Positions 17,169 through 25,705 of a stretch of DNA of 64,000 bases are shown here, one piece after another. Where the stretch lies: positions 1 through 64,000 of the forward strand of contig NZ_BTPM01000002.1 in the NCBI RefSeq assembly GCF_036245475.1, given 5' to 3'. This stretch comes from Vibrio sp. 10N. GTDB lineage: Bacteria > Pseudomonadota > Gammaproteobacteria > Enterobacterales > Vibrionaceae. The notes under the pieces are model-generated. The model made no database searches. It was given only the letters and a program-made list of their open reading frames with translations, and had not been told where the DNA came from. A program made the translations under genes and the position numbers. Position 1 is the stretch's first letter. Each line of letters begins with the position of its first letter.

Positions 17169-17190
17169 GCCCCTTACCGCAGCAAGGGGC
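17169..17190 (-). terminator. Hairpin after the fructokinase gene
   Basis: GCCCCTT / AAGGGGC, 7-base arms and 8-base loop, just after the fructokinase stop in the leftward direction. The T tract is poor. Confidence 0.5.
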
Positions 17191-17196
17191 ACAAAA

Positions 17197-18117
17197 TTAC
17201 TGAATGTAATCGATAAGGGCTTGTTCACTAGGCAGTGCGGTCATCGCCCCTTTTTGCGTTGTCGCTAAAGCGCCGCAGCCGTTGGCCCAGCGAACCGCAT
17301 CAACGATGGTCTCATCATTGATCCAATCTGCGGTTTTAGATAGGCGAGTCAATAGGCCGCCAACAAAAGCATCGCCGGCACCTGTGGTATCAACCGGCTT
17401 GACTGGCGTACCGGCAATTAGCTGTTGCTCGTTTCCGCGAATAACTAATGCGCCTTTTGCGCCTTGAGTAATGAGCACAAGTGTATTGTTGTATTCGCCA
17501 AGCGCAGCGATACCAGCGTCTAGATTGTTGGTTTCAGTTAGGAACATCAGTTCATCATCCGAGAACTTAACCACATCGGCTAGGGCAATGGCTTGCTGGC
17601 AAACAGGCTTGATAAGGCTTTGGTCGCCCCACACTTCATCACGAAGGTTCGGATCGAAACTGACAAAGCCACCGGCTTGCTTAATGCGTTTCATCGCTTC
17701 TAGTGTCGCGCTGCGGCTTGGCTCATTAGCAAGTGCGATAGAGCAAACGTGTAGCCATTCGCTTGCGCTAAACTCAGGAATGTCGCTCACTTGCATAAAT
17801 TGGTCGGCACTTGGCTTAACCATAAAGGTGAAGCTGCGTTCGCCTGATTCATCAAGATCAACGATAACCGTTGAAGTGCGCTGGGCGTCATCTAGTAGCA
17901 TGAAGTCAGTATTCACGTTTTCTGAGCTCAGCGTTTGCTTCATGAAGCGTCCTAACGGGTCTTGACCGACACGGCCAAAAAATCCGGTTTCACCACCGAG
18001 TCGAGCGATCGCAACAGCGACGTTTGCAGGAGCACCACCGGGACATTTTAGATACGTCGTGTCCGTATCAGGAATCAAATCTACAACGGCATCGCCAGTT
18101 ACCCAAACCTTACTCAT
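17197..18117 (-). CDS. scrK: PfkB-family fructokinase
   Basis: 306 residues from the ATG at 18117 (AGGAA ribosome site; a GTG sits one codon earlier). PfkB signatures are present: GGAPANVAVAIARLGG near the N-terminus and DTTGAGDAFVGG, with the catalytic Asp, near the C-terminus. The phrases VTGDAVVDLIP and KCPGGAPANVAVA are those of ScrK/CscK fructokinases, which phosphorylate fructose released from sucrose. A divergent LacI-type gene with shared operators suits sugar control. No sucrose hydrolase, PTS or permease gene is next to it, so the rest of the pathway must be elsewhere. Confidence 0.85.
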   Translation of the reverse strand: MSKVWVTGDAVVDLIPDTDTTYLKCPGGAPANVAVAIARLGGETGFFGRVGQDPLGRFMKQTLSSENVNTDFMLLDDAQRTSTVIVDLDESGERSFTFMVKPSADQFMQVSDIPEFSASEWLHVCSIALANEPSRSATLEAMKRIKQAGGFVSFDPNLRDEVWGDQSLIKPVCQQAIALADVVKFSDDELMFLTETNNLDAGIAALGEYNNTLVLITQGAKGALVIRGNEQQLIAGTPVKPVDTTGAGDAFVGGLLTRLSKTADWINDETIVDAVRWANGCGALATTQKGAMTALPSEQALIDYIQ

Positions 18118-18130
18118 CACAAATTTCCTG

Positions 18131-18144
18131 TACTAATCGATTTG
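18131..18144. promoter_or_regulatory. Second LacI-type operator (imperfect)
   Basis: An AATCGATT core (18135-18142) flanked by CT and TG, an imperfect copy of the perfect operator 24 bases away. It lies just before the fructokinase start, where a bound repressor would block transcription. Confidence 0.5.
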
Positions 18145-18155
18145 TTTTGAGTTTA

Positions 18156-18169
18156 CTAAATCGATTTAG
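18156..18169. promoter_or_regulatory. LacI-type operator between scrK and its regulator
   Basis: CTAAATCGATTTAG is a perfect 14-base palindrome with the central CG step typical of LacI-family operators, and the symmetry extends over TTT/AAA flanks with one mismatch. It lies 39 bases before the fructokinase start and 131 before the divergent LacI-type gene. Confidence 0.7.
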
Positions 18170-18299
18170 CAAAGAAAATGTGTTTTAATAGACACCATGA
18201 TAGCGGCGCTAAAAATTGTGATCTCAAGCACGATCGTGATCCGCAGTGAAGATCTTCTCTATATAAGACGCAACAAGCAGGAAGCATAAGTAGAACGCG

Positions 18300-19307
18300 A
18301 TGAGCAAAAAGCTAAAATTGGCCGATATTGCACAATTGGCAGAGGTCTCTAAATCGACCGTCAGTTTTGTGCTGAATGGACATGCAGAAAAACACCGCAT
18401 TAATAAAGAGACGGTGGCACGCGTGCTGCGTGTCGTTGAGGAGCATAACTATTCGCCCAGTGTTTATGCCAGAGCGCTCAAGTCGAAAAAGACGCAAACT
18501 TTTGGCTTGGTTATCCCAGATCTTACCAACATGGGTTTCGCTACGATTGCGAAAGCATTGGAACAGCTGTGCTTAAACGCGGGTTATCAACTTTTAATTG
18601 CTTCTACCGATGACGATCCTTTGCAGGAGAAAAAGGCGGTGGCGAACCTTGTTGAACGCCAAGTCGATGGCATGATGGTGGCTTCATGCTTAGATAGTGA
18701 TGACTATTATCAAAGTCATATCAAAGATATCCCTGTGGTGTTTTTTGACCGAGACTTGGAGTCCGAGCGCTATAGTGAGATAACGACGGATGCGTATGAC
18801 TCTACGAAAGCTATTGTGTCTGCATTGGTTAAAGGTGTGTCTGAATGTGCGTTTATCGGCGGGCAGCTCTCTTTGTCTCCTAGCCGAGAGCGTTATCAAG
18901 GCTTCGTTGATGCCATTCAAGAGGGTGCGCTGTCGTTGCAACCTGAGCTTGTTTTTAACCAGGATTATCAGCCTCAAAGTGGTTATGAGATGATGCGAAG
19001 CTGTGTTGAACATCTAGGTCGGCTTCCAGCAGCACTGTTTACGGGTTCCTACTCTTTATTGGAAGGTGTGCTTAGGTATCTCAATGAGCATAAACTGATG
19101 GCGGCTGCCGCCCAGCAGCCGATGCGACTCGCCACCTTTGATAACTATTCCGTGCTTGATTGCTTGCCGTTGCAAATCGACTCTATCGAGCAAGATTGCC
19201 AACAGTTGGCGGTGAAGACGTTTGATTGTTTGCAAGCCGTTTTGTCTGATGAGTCTTATAAAAGAAAGGTGGTTATACCTGCTCATATTCGTTACCGAAG
19301 CGGTTAG
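18300..19307 (+). CDS. LacI-family sugar repressor (ScrR/CscR-like)
   Basis: A 335-residue LacI-type regulator: helix-turn-helix with hinge (KLKLADIAQLAEVSKSTVSF to about residue 60) and a periplasmic-binding-protein-like effector domain. The start of the effector domain (TQTFGLVIPDLTNMGFATIA) and the phrase ALFTGSYSLLEGVL place it near the ScrR/FruR (Cra) branch, which senses fructose or its phosphates. It is divergent from the fructokinase gene, with two shared operators between them, so the kinase is the likely target and autoregulation is likely. Confidence 0.85.
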   Translation: MSKKLKLADIAQLAEVSKSTVSFVLNGHAEKHRINKETVARVLRVVEEHNYSPSVYARALKSKKTQTFGLVIPDLTNMGFATIAKALEQLCLNAGYQLLIASTDDDPLQEKKAVANLVERQVDGMMVASCLDSDDYYQSHIKDIPVVFFDRDLESERYSEITTDAYDSTKAIVSALVKGVSECAFIGGQLSLSPSRERYQGFVDAIQEGALSLQPELVFNQDYQPQSGYEMMRSCVEHLGRLPAALFTGSYSLLEGVLRYLNEHKLMAAAAQQPMRLATFDNYSVLDCLPLQIDSIEQDCQQLAVKTFDCLQAVLSDESYKRKVVIPAHIRYRSG

Positions 19308-19464
19308 CCCTATCTCACGTTGGTGAAAATAGAGTGTCATACTGAGAAGAGGGGGAATGTTTGGACTCTTTCATCTTAAGGTCACTTTTAAATGTGACGC
19401 TGTCACATAATATAGGGCGAGAGGAAGTGCTCGTCATTAGCGCCTAGCTAGGCTTCTTATATTT

Positions 19465-19513
19465 ATACCCATACACCAAAGACCAGCAATGCTGGCCTTT
19501 GGTGTATGGGTAT
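19465..19513. repeat. Long near-perfect palindrome (24-base arms)
   Basis: A 49-base inverted repeat: arms 19465-19488 and 19490-19513 match at 23 of 24 positions, the exception being a G-U-compatible pair, around a single central base. The arms begin ATACCCATACACC and end GGTGTATGGGTAT. It lies between the LacI-type gene and a small leftward gene, after a separate GCCTAGCTAGGC palindrome at 19442-19453. It lacks a T tract. It may be a bidirectional terminator or a member of a dispersed palindromic repeat family. Confidence 0.8.
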
Positions 19514-19541
19514 GATGGAGAGCAGAGTGTCTTTTTCTTGA

Positions 19542-19721
19542 CTAGCGTCGCTGCTTATTGGCGCTGACTTTGAGTATCATTGCTATCTCTTCTTCTGTCA
19601 CCAGCTCCTTAAGTTGTTTCTCGCTCGACAGTCTTTCAACAAAGGACTTAACGTCTCTGAGTTGGTTAACATCTAAATGATGAATGGCGTCAACAATGTC
19701 CTGTTCCAACGTTTGATTCAT
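19542..19721 (-). CDS. Small hypothetical protein
   Basis: 59 residues from the ATG at 19721, chosen for a strong GAGGAG ribosome site 8 bases before it. The protein is helical and charged, without signal peptide or cysteine: an acidic N-terminal half (LEQDIVDAIHHLDVNQLRDV), an acidic stretch (LVTEEEIAMIL) and a basic end (NKQRR). I do not recognise it. The ribosome site and good coding character support a real gene. Confidence 0.55.
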   Translation of the reverse strand: MNQTLEQDIVDAIHHLDVNQLRDVKSFVERLSSEKQLKELVTEEEIAMILKVSANKQRR

Positions 19722-19730
19722 GCGACTCAC

Positions 19731-20343
19731 TCCTCAATTCCTTTCATATTGTTAACCTAGACCATATGCGCCTAATAGCAAGTTTATTTGCGGTTTGATG
19801 CGCCTCGTCTGACCACGACACGGCCGAGAAGATAGCATCAACAGGTGTAGTTGCGAGTTCTTATTAATGGAGATGCATCTATACAGCTTGTTACGTAACC
19901 GTAGTCATTCAGATATGTCGAATAAGTGTTACATTCTTACTACATCTTTTGTCTGCAAATTAAACAGCCAATTAATACTTTTATTAATCTGTAATTGTGA
20001 CAGGCATCACTGTAAGACTGCGAATTCAATTAAAGTTCATATAAATTGAGTCAATAAATGTTTTTAAAGCTAAATGGATATTTATTTATATATAAGTAAT
20101 TGATAAGTATGGGTTTTTGTATTTTTATAAAAGCGTGATTTAGATAGGCATTTTTAACTTATTAGGATTGATGGTGTGAATGATTTTGCCCAAAATTGCC
20201 CTCGTTCATTCGATAAATGATTTCAAGTTTTTTGTTTGATGTGACGTGTGAATGAGGTGCTAGGTTTATCCCTGCTCATTCACTACAAACAGAAAGCTTT
20301 TAAATATAAAAAAAATAGTTAATTACAATCCCTGGGGTTAATA
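19731..20343. other. Long A/T-rich leader and promoter region of the porin
   Basis: A 613-base gap with no convincing gene; a 60-codon frame at 19867 lacks coding character. It holds a CRP-like site (19996-20011) and an inverted repeat GTGAATGAG / CTCATTCAC (20248-20256 and 20275-20283) about 60 bases before the porin start. Long control regions are common before regulated porin genes, and a small RNA could be hidden here, but I cannot show one. Confidence 0.5.
19996..20011 (+). promoter_or_regulatory. CRP-like site upstream of porin
   Basis: TGTGA-caggca-TCACT, one mismatch from the CRP consensus. It is 333 bases before the porin ATG, so either the transcript has a long leader or the site serves another start. 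Confidence 0.45.
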
Positions 20344-21441
20344 ATGAAAAACACATTTAAGCTATCGCTAGCTGCAGTATTGGTTTCTGCTGCTATGGGC
20401 GCAAACGCGGGCATCAGCATCGTAGACAACGAGCAAGGTAACTTCTCTATCGGTGGTGACGTTGAATTTGACTTCAACTTCCAAGATCGCGAAGGTCAAG
20501 AGAACAACGAATTCAACCAATCTGGTCGTATTCTTCTTGAGTTTGCAGGCGAGCGCATTACTACCAACGGTCACATTTTCCAAGTAAATGTTCAACCTTT
20601 GATGCAAAGCAACGGTGAAGTCGCACTGGATGATGCATGGTTTGCGTTTGGTGCACAAGATGGTTGGAACCTACGTATGGGTCGTTTTGAAGCATTCGAC
20701 ATGTTCCCTGTAGGTCAAGATACGTTCCTAGAGTACTCTGGTGACACTTCAAACGAACTAGTTGCTGATGGTGCACCATATGTATACCAAATGAAAGAAG
20801 CACGTGGTCGTGGTTCTGACGGCCAAATCATGTACAGCCAGTCTTTCGACAACCTATACGTTGAGCTAGGTTCTATGATTGGTGACCGTTCAGACCTATT
20901 TACTGGTGGTAAATACCACGGTGCAAACATTGACCAAAGCAAAACAAAAGACTCTGTACTAATTCGTCCTGTAGTCGGCTACCAAGCGGGTAACTTCGGC
21001 ATCGCAGCGTCTCTAGAAACGAACCTAGTTAAAGATGCAGTTGTTACTGAGAGTGGTGTAGATATCTCTGACCGTATGGGTTACGGTGTGACTGCTAACT
21101 ACACGACTGCTGACTGGAACTTGATTGCAAACTTTGCATACATGGACGCAGTTGACGAAGACAACATGACTGTTGGTGTGAACGCGCTATACAAAGGCTT
21201 CGGTCTTGGTTATATCCATGCGAACAACGAGTACGAAAACAAAAAGCTAACGTACACAGAAGGTAAGGCGAAAGTAGACACGGTTTACGCATCTTACGAG
21301 TTTGCAGACGTGCTAGCAGTTGATGATTTCTCAATCTACCTAGGTGCTTACTACACGAAAGTTGATGACCAAACAACTGCGAAAGTGTTTGAGGAAGATA
21401 CAGACAAAGGCGTTCGTGTACGCTTCAAGTACTTCTTCTAA
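20344..21441 (+). CDS. Outer-membrane porin, probably carbohydrate-selective
   Basis: A 365-residue outer-membrane protein. A signal peptide (MKNTFKLSLAAVLVSAAMGA, cleaved after ANA) leads to a barrel with amphipathic strands ending in aromatic residues and a final FKYFF. A loop segment (LRMGRFEAFDMFPVGQDTFL) is typical of glycoporin-like barrels. It is neither a classical OmpU/OmpC type nor LamB; a RafY-type glycoporin is possible. Strongly biased codons (CTA, GGT, GAC) point to high expression. The long upstream region with a CRP-like site suits sugar control. The substrate is unknown. Confidence 0.75.
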   Translation: MKNTFKLSLAAVLVSAAMGANAGISIVDNEQGNFSIGGDVEFDFNFQDREGQENNEFNQSGRILLEFAGERITTNGHIFQVNVQPLMQSNGEVALDDAWFAFGAQDGWNLRMGRFEAFDMFPVGQDTFLEYSGDTSNELVADGAPYVYQMKEARGRGSDGQIMYSQSFDNLYVELGSMIGDRSDLFTGGKYHGANIDQSKTKDSVLIRPVVGYQAGNFGIAASLETNLVKDAVVTESGVDISDRMGYGVTANYTTADWNLIANFAYMDAVDEDNMTVGVNALYKGFGLGYIHANNEYENKKLTYTEGKAKVDTVYASYEFADVLAVDDFSIYLGAYYTKVDDQTTAKVFEEDTDKGVRVRFKYFF

Positions 21442-21480
21442 TCGACGACAAACCGTTTAGAACAAAACTGCCAAATACAA

Positions 21481-21509
21481 AAACGGAGCGATTATCGCTC
21501 CGTTTTTTT
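21481..21509 (+). terminator. Terminator between porin and TraF_2 gene (bidirectional)
   Basis: AAACGGAGCGA / TCGCTCCGTTT with loop TTA and a T tract on the plus side and A tract on the other, between convergent genes. Confidence 0.9.
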
Positions 21510-21524
21510 CTATCTGCTTAGCAA

Positions 21525-22688
21525 TTAGAACGTAAATGCTAGGTTTGCAGATGCACCCAGTTGATTGCTACCCGCGTAGTTGCCTGCAATATCAAGGCTT
21601 ACCACATCAAACGGACTCAAACCAATACCTGCGGTGATAGCACTGTCGGCATTGTCTTGCATATCCACCTCATAACCGGCACGAAGTTGTGCCCAGTCCC
21701 AAGCATTGCCCTCGATACCAAAACGTAGGTACTGAGTTTCATCGTTAAGGCTAGCAAAGCGCTCTTGCTTGGTAAGTTCAATATCGACCGCTACGGTCAC
21801 GAACTCGCCATTGTAGGCTGAACCAATGGTTGCCATCGGGTTTAGCTTGTAAGTATCAATCTTGGTACCTTCGTAAGTTTGTACATCAATCTCTTGTTGA
21901 ATGATGTCACGAACCGACAGGCCTAGACGCCAGTTGTTGTAATGCCAAGCCGCACCCAAGTCGAAGTTGAAAGCACTCGTTTCAACCATGCTATCTTCTG
22001 CATTGTCGGCATCAAAGTCTTGTACGCTTGCAATCAACGCATACGTACGCAGCTTTTGGAACTTAGGTGTGATACCAAACGAGACGTCTTGATCGGCAAT
22101 GGTGAAGTTTTTACCCAGTGCTAAGCCAAGCTCGGCGCTAGCAAAAGCTTGCATTTGCACTTCAGAGTTCTCGTAGCGGGCTTGAATTTGTTCAGGTGTA
22201 TCACCTTGGCTAGGTGCAATTAAAGGCGCTGCAATCGCTTCTGCGTAGCCACGAGCGTAGAGATTACTGGATACTAGGCTCGATGGAATCGCTACCGCAA
22301 AACCTAGGTTGGCACTTACGGTTGTCGGCTTGTTGCCTTCAAGTTGATCAAGTAGGCGGTTGATTTCGATTAGCTTTGCTTGTTCGCCTGACGGGTTTTT
22401 CTCGTACTCGTCGATCAACGACTGTAGATCGTCAAGCGTAGAGATACTTTCGTCAGTATCGCGAGCACTAGCGCCAAGGGTAGGCAGTAGCAAACCGACA
22501 TCGTCGTTATCTTTGTATGATGCTGTTAATGCTGGGTTGTATAAGCCTGCAGTCAGGTAGTCAGCCGAGGCTACGCCAGTGTTGCCCATGGCGGCACCGC
22601 GTGCTTCGATCATATTGTTAGCTGCATTCGATATGGTTGGAGTGGTTGCTGCCAAAACGATGGCGGCCACTTTAGTGATGTTTTTCAT
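21525..22688 (-). CDS. TraF_2-family outer-membrane protein
   Basis: 388 residues from the ATG at 22688, with an AGGAT ribosome site; the open frame extends to 22748, but the signal peptide (MKNITKVAAIVLAATTPTIS, then NAA) begins here. The mature start NNMIEARGAAMGNTGVASAD and the following barrel-like strands match the family annotated as conjugal transfer TraF, which in vibrios is a chromosomal FadL-like outer-membrane barrel unrelated to conjugation. It ends in FTF, a barrel terminus. A helical insert (about 85-120, rich in Asp/Glu/Leu) would be an external or plug segment. The ligand is unknown. Confidence 0.75.
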   Translation of the reverse strand: MKNITKVAAIVLAATTPTISNAANNMIEARGAAMGNTGVASADYLTAGLYNPALTASYKDNDDVGLLLPTLGASARDTDESISTLDDLQSLIDEYEKNPSGEQAKLIEINRLLDQLEGNKPTTVSANLGFAVAIPSSLVSSNLYARGYAEAIAAPLIAPSQGDTPEQIQARYENSEVQMQAFASAELGLALGKNFTIADQDVSFGITPKFQKLRTYALIASVQDFDADNAEDSMVETSAFNFDLGAAWHYNNWRLGLSVRDIIQQEIDVQTYEGTKIDTYKLNPMATIGSAYNGEFVTVAVDIELTKQERFASLNDETQYLRFGIEGNAWDWAQLRAGYEVDMQDNADSAITAGIGLSPFDVVSLDIAGNYAGSNQLGASANLAFTF

Positions 22689-22861
22689 TATTATATCCTG
22701 CGATTCGTTCGCATTAGTACTCATTATCCGATGAGTCTTATTTATCACGTGCCTCCTTTACAGAAAGCACGCCACTGCGTTGCTGTAAATTATTCACAAG
22801 CGAGCATATGATAATTGATATTTATATAAAGTAAATGATGCATCATGTTGTTTTTATGGGA

Positions 22862-22892
22862 TAAAAAAAGGCTCACCTCAAAAAGGTGAGCC
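22862..22892 (-). terminator. Terminator of the YjiH-family gene
   Basis: GGCTCACCT / AGGTGAGCC stem followed on the minus strand by a run of seven T's, 27 bases after the stop of the transporter gene. Confidence 0.9.
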
Positions 22893-22918
22893 TCGTCAAG
22901 AGAAAAGCAGTGAGCGAT

Positions 22919-24289
22919 TTAGAAAATCAAATGCGCGACACCAGCAATCACAGGAAGCGTGATTAGAGTACGCAGAATAAAGATGGCGAACAGCTCGAAA
23001 ATGTTCACTGGGATGCGGCTACCAAGTAGTAAGGCACCTACCTCAGACATATAGATAAGCTGTGTCACCGACATCGCTGCAATCACAAAGCGTGTCATCT
23101 CGTTATCAATCGACGCCGCTAGAATAGATGGGATAAACATATCCGCAAAACCGACAACCATGGTTTTTGATGCGGCTACCGCTTCTGGTACGCCTAACAA
23201 CTCTAGGTATGGGATAAACGGTGTGCCCAGGATTTCAAATACAGATGTGTATTCTGCAATAACCAACGCAACGGTGCCTAGACCCATGACGACAGGCAGT
23301 ACGCCAAATACCATATCGACAGCGTTCTTAATGCCTTCACCAAATACAGATTTAGCAGATGTCACGGTACCAGCACGTTGCAACGCAAGATCCAGACCCC
23401 AAGAGAAAGTCGTGTGGCCTTCTGGCGTTACTTCGGCATCTTTCGAAGGCTTAGTACCATCGATGAAGGTGTCTTTTTTGTTACGCAGTGGCGGTAGGCG
23501 AGGAATAATGATTGCTGCCACAATACCCGCCAAACAAATCGCGCCATAGAAAGGTAGGAATAGGTGCTCAAGTTCAACTTGTGCAATAACAACCAGGCTA
23601 AACGTAATAGAAACTGCTGAGAAAGTTGTACCAATTACAGCGGCTTCACGCATGGTGTAGAACTTGTTCTCGTATTGCTTGCTGGTCAGAAGAATACCCA
23701 CACTACCATCGCCTAACCAAGAGGCCATACAGTCGATAGCGCCGCGACCCGGAAGGTTGAACACTGGACGCATGATTTTACTTAGTAGCGCACCAAACAG
23801 TTCGAGCAAACCAAAGTTTAGAAGTAATGGCAAAAGAAGACCTGCGAAAATGAATACCGCAAATAGCGTCGGCAGAAGGCCCTCCAACACGAGACCGCCC
23901 GTGTTTTCTTCCCAAATGGCTTCTGGACCAACTTGGAAGTAGGTCATTAGTACCGCAATACCACCAATAACGCGAACCGCGAGCCACATTGGTGTTGGGT
24001 TAAACAGGCCGTTCAGAAACTCATTGTTAGTAATGAAAGCAGGCTTGAAAATGCGAGACAAAACAGATGCTGCTGCCATTACAGCAATAATTGCTGTGAC
24101 TAAAGGAACAATGAAGTCGCCAACAGCGGCTTGCAAAGCTTTAGCAAGGACTGCGACAGGAATAGTAAGACCGCCATCGTAGCTGATTGGCGCCATAAAC
24201 AAGAATAGGCCGATTAAAGACGGGATGAAGAACATCCAGAAGTTGCCTTTTTTGCCGCTTTTCGGCATTGATTGAGCACTGTTTTGCAT
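22919..24289 (-). CDS. YjiH-family transporter with nucleoside-recognition (Gate) domains
   Basis: A 456-residue inner-membrane protein with about ten transmembrane helices and two inverted Gate-type units: the first has PGRGAIDCMASWLGDGSVGI and the second has VVGFADMFIPSILAASI. This is the YjiH family, whose substrate is not established. A GAGAG ribosome site precedes the ATG. Two tandem ARG-box-like elements 21 bases apart lie 110-145 bases upstream, which suggests ArgR control and hence arginine, ornithine or another basic amino acid as substrate. That link is inference. The gene is single, with its own terminator. Confidence 0.8.
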   Translation of the reverse strand: MQNSAQSMPKSGKKGNFWMFFIPSLIGLFLFMAPISYDGGLTIPVAVLAKALQAAVGDFIVPLVTAIIAVMAAASVLSRIFKPAFITNNEFLNGLFNPTPMWLAVRVIGGIAVLMTYFQVGPEAIWEENTGGLVLEGLLPTLFAVFIFAGLLLPLLLNFGLLELFGALLSKIMRPVFNLPGRGAIDCMASWLGDGSVGILLTSKQYENKFYTMREAAVIGTTFSAVSITFSLVVIAQVELEHLFLPFYGAICLAGIVAAIIIPRLPPLRNKKDTFIDGTKPSKDAEVTPEGHTTFSWGLDLALQRAGTVTSAKSVFGEGIKNAVDMVFGVLPVVMGLGTVALVIAEYTSVFEILGTPFIPYLELLGVPEAVAASKTMVVGFADMFIPSILAASIDNEMTRFVIAAMSVTQLIYMSEVGALLLGSRIPVNIFELFAIFILRTLITLPVIAGVAHLIF

Positions 24290-24399
24290 TTTTCTCTCGT
24301 GTTACAACTAGTTAATAATGACGACGTCCTGCGCCTATTTATTCACTAAACATCCATATTTGTGCATTGAGCGCAAGATTACCCCTTTTTTTGAATTGT

Positions 24400-24434
24400 G
24401 GCAATACTATTCATCATTAAAGAGTAATTATTCA
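24400..24434 (-). promoter_or_regulatory. Tandem ARG boxes (putative ArgR operator) upstream of the YjiH gene
   Basis: AGAGTAATTATTCA (24421-24434) matches the ARG box core TGAATAATTATTCA at 12 of 14 positions. GGCAATACTATTCA (24400-24413) shares the complete right half TATTCA. The two are spaced exactly 21 bases centre to centre, the layout of ArgR hexamer operators. The 298-base gap (24290-24587) holds no gene. Confidence 0.5.
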
Positions 24435-24587
24435 CTATATGGTTCTTTTGTCGCCACTAATACGCAATAGAATGTATGGTGAGGGCTTTTGTCAGTGTTT
24501 ACAAAGTATAGTGGGGATTGATGCTTTCAGGGCTAAAGAGAACGCGCTAAACTGTAATGATTGAATAAGTTATTGAGAAGTATAATA

Positions 24588-25214
24588 ATGCCTAGGAAGA
24601 AGCTTCCCGTTCCACTGATACTATTGATTCCCTTGTGTTTACTCGCCGTTGTTATTGTGGCGGGTATCTATCGCTTCTCGCTCACGGATGAAGAGATCCT
24701 CGCCAAATTCCCATCTCAGCAAAATGTTCAGGCGGATCCTGTTGTTGAAGCCATTTTAGGACTGAAAGTGGCCAACCCATGGACGATTCAAGTGCCAGAG
24801 ACCAGCGCATTCACTCTGCTTACTGACATAGACCAGGATAAACAAGTTGCCGCTGGTAGTTATGATGATGGTATGGAAAGAGGCAGCGTGTATCTGCTGT
24901 ATGCGTATCAGCAGGCTATCTATTCAGATAAGACTCTGTCGGCTGTGGTGATCCCGTTTGCCGTGAGCAACCAAGGCTCGGGTGTGTTCTATTACTTAGG
25001 GCTGTTTAAGTGGGATTCAACGCGTCAACGCGTGATTTTGGCAGATGCTAAGCTTGCCGGTGATCGCATTGACATCATCGACCTGCAACGCAGTGAAGAT
25101 AGAATGACATTAAGCTTCAACAAACATGGCAAGGCTCAGTCCATGGCCGAAGAGCCTGCAGAGCAGGATAGCCTTAGCTGTGAAGCAAAGAACTTTAAAT
25201 GGACGGGATGCTAA
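24588..25214 (+). CDS. Hypothetical membrane-anchored protein
   Basis: About 208 residues from the ATG at 24588; the frame opens at a TTG at 24561. One N-terminal transmembrane helix (PVPLILLIPLCLLAVVIVAG) would leave the rest in the periplasm. The domain contains VAAGSYDDGMERGSVYLLYA and ends with two cysteines (SCEAKNFKWTGC) that could pair. I do not recognise a family. It stands alone, with no terminator obvious between it and the following small gene. Confidence 0.6.
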   Translation: MPRKKLPVPLILLIPLCLLAVVIVAGIYRFSLTDEEILAKFPSQQNVQADPVVEAILGLKVANPWTIQVPETSAFTLLTDIDQDKQVAAGSYDDGMERGSVYLLYAYQQAIYSDKTLSAVVIPFAVSNQGSGVFYYLGLFKWDSTRQRVILADAKLAGDRIDIIDLQRSEDRMTLSFNKHGKAQSMAEEPAEQDSLSCEAKNFKWTGC

Positions 25215-25285
25215 TTGGCCTTTCTATGGAATGGGTTGTTTTTATTGATTGAATAAATCATTGCTTGCAAATATGCCCTTGAGAA

Positions 25286-25301
25286 TGTGACATTAATTAC
25301 A
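25286..25301 (+). promoter_or_regulatory. CRP-like site upstream of the CBM48-like gene
   Basis: TGTGA-cattaa-TTACA, one mismatch from the CRP consensus, centred about 56 bases before the start of the glycogen-binding-like mini-protein. Confidence 0.45.
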
Positions 25302-25349
25302 TAACATGAAGTTTTGATGTTGTTATTTTTTAGACAAATGGAGCTTGCA

Positions 25350-25649
25350 ATGATTAATAAGCGTTTTTTTAAAACTAAAGATGAAGTTGAAGTCACGTTC
25401 GAGTTGGATGCAACCGATGTACAAAGTGCGGTGCTGATGGCGGACTTTCTTGATTGGCAACCCGTGCCAATGAAGAAAGTCGCAAAGACAAAGTCGTTTA
25501 AATACAAAACTCGACTACCAAAAGATGCTCAGTTTGAGTTTCGTTATCTAGTTAATGAGAGTGAGTGGGTGAACGACGCGCAAGCGGATCAATATGTTCC
25601 GAATGGGTTTGGTGCCGACAACTGTATCGTGAACACGGCACAGGCTTAA
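25350..25649 (+). CDS. Stand-alone isoamylase early-set / CBM48-like protein
   Basis: 99 residues from the ATG at 25350 (GGAG ribosome site). The whole protein is one Ig-like early-set domain of the kind found at the N-terminus of glycogen-branching and debranching enzymes and in AMPK beta: the core phrases are VLMADFLDWQPVPMKKV and AQFEFRYLVNESEWVNDAQA, with the Trp residues that stack on glucan. It has no catalytic domain and no signal peptide. It could be a glycogen-binding scaffold or modulator. A CRP-like site upstream fits carbohydrate control. Confidence 0.8.
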   Translation: MINKRFFKTKDEVEVTFELDATDVQSAVLMADFLDWQPVPMKKVAKTKSFKYKTRLPKDAQFEFRYLVNESEWVNDAQADQYVPNGFGADNCIVNTAQA

Positions 25650-25705
25650 CTGAATCGCGCGTTGGTTTATTTAGGTAATCGACAGCGATACAAACCGATA
25701 TGAAC

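Noticed and set aside
17471..17965. Open frame of 164 codons on the plus strand
   Set aside because: It lies entirely antisense to the fructokinase gene, has no ribosome site or recognisable motif, and its composition is explained by the codons of the real gene.
21525..22688. Conjugation gene, because the family is named TraF
   Set aside because: No other transfer genes are present, and the protein is a FadL-like outer-membrane barrel; the family name is historical.
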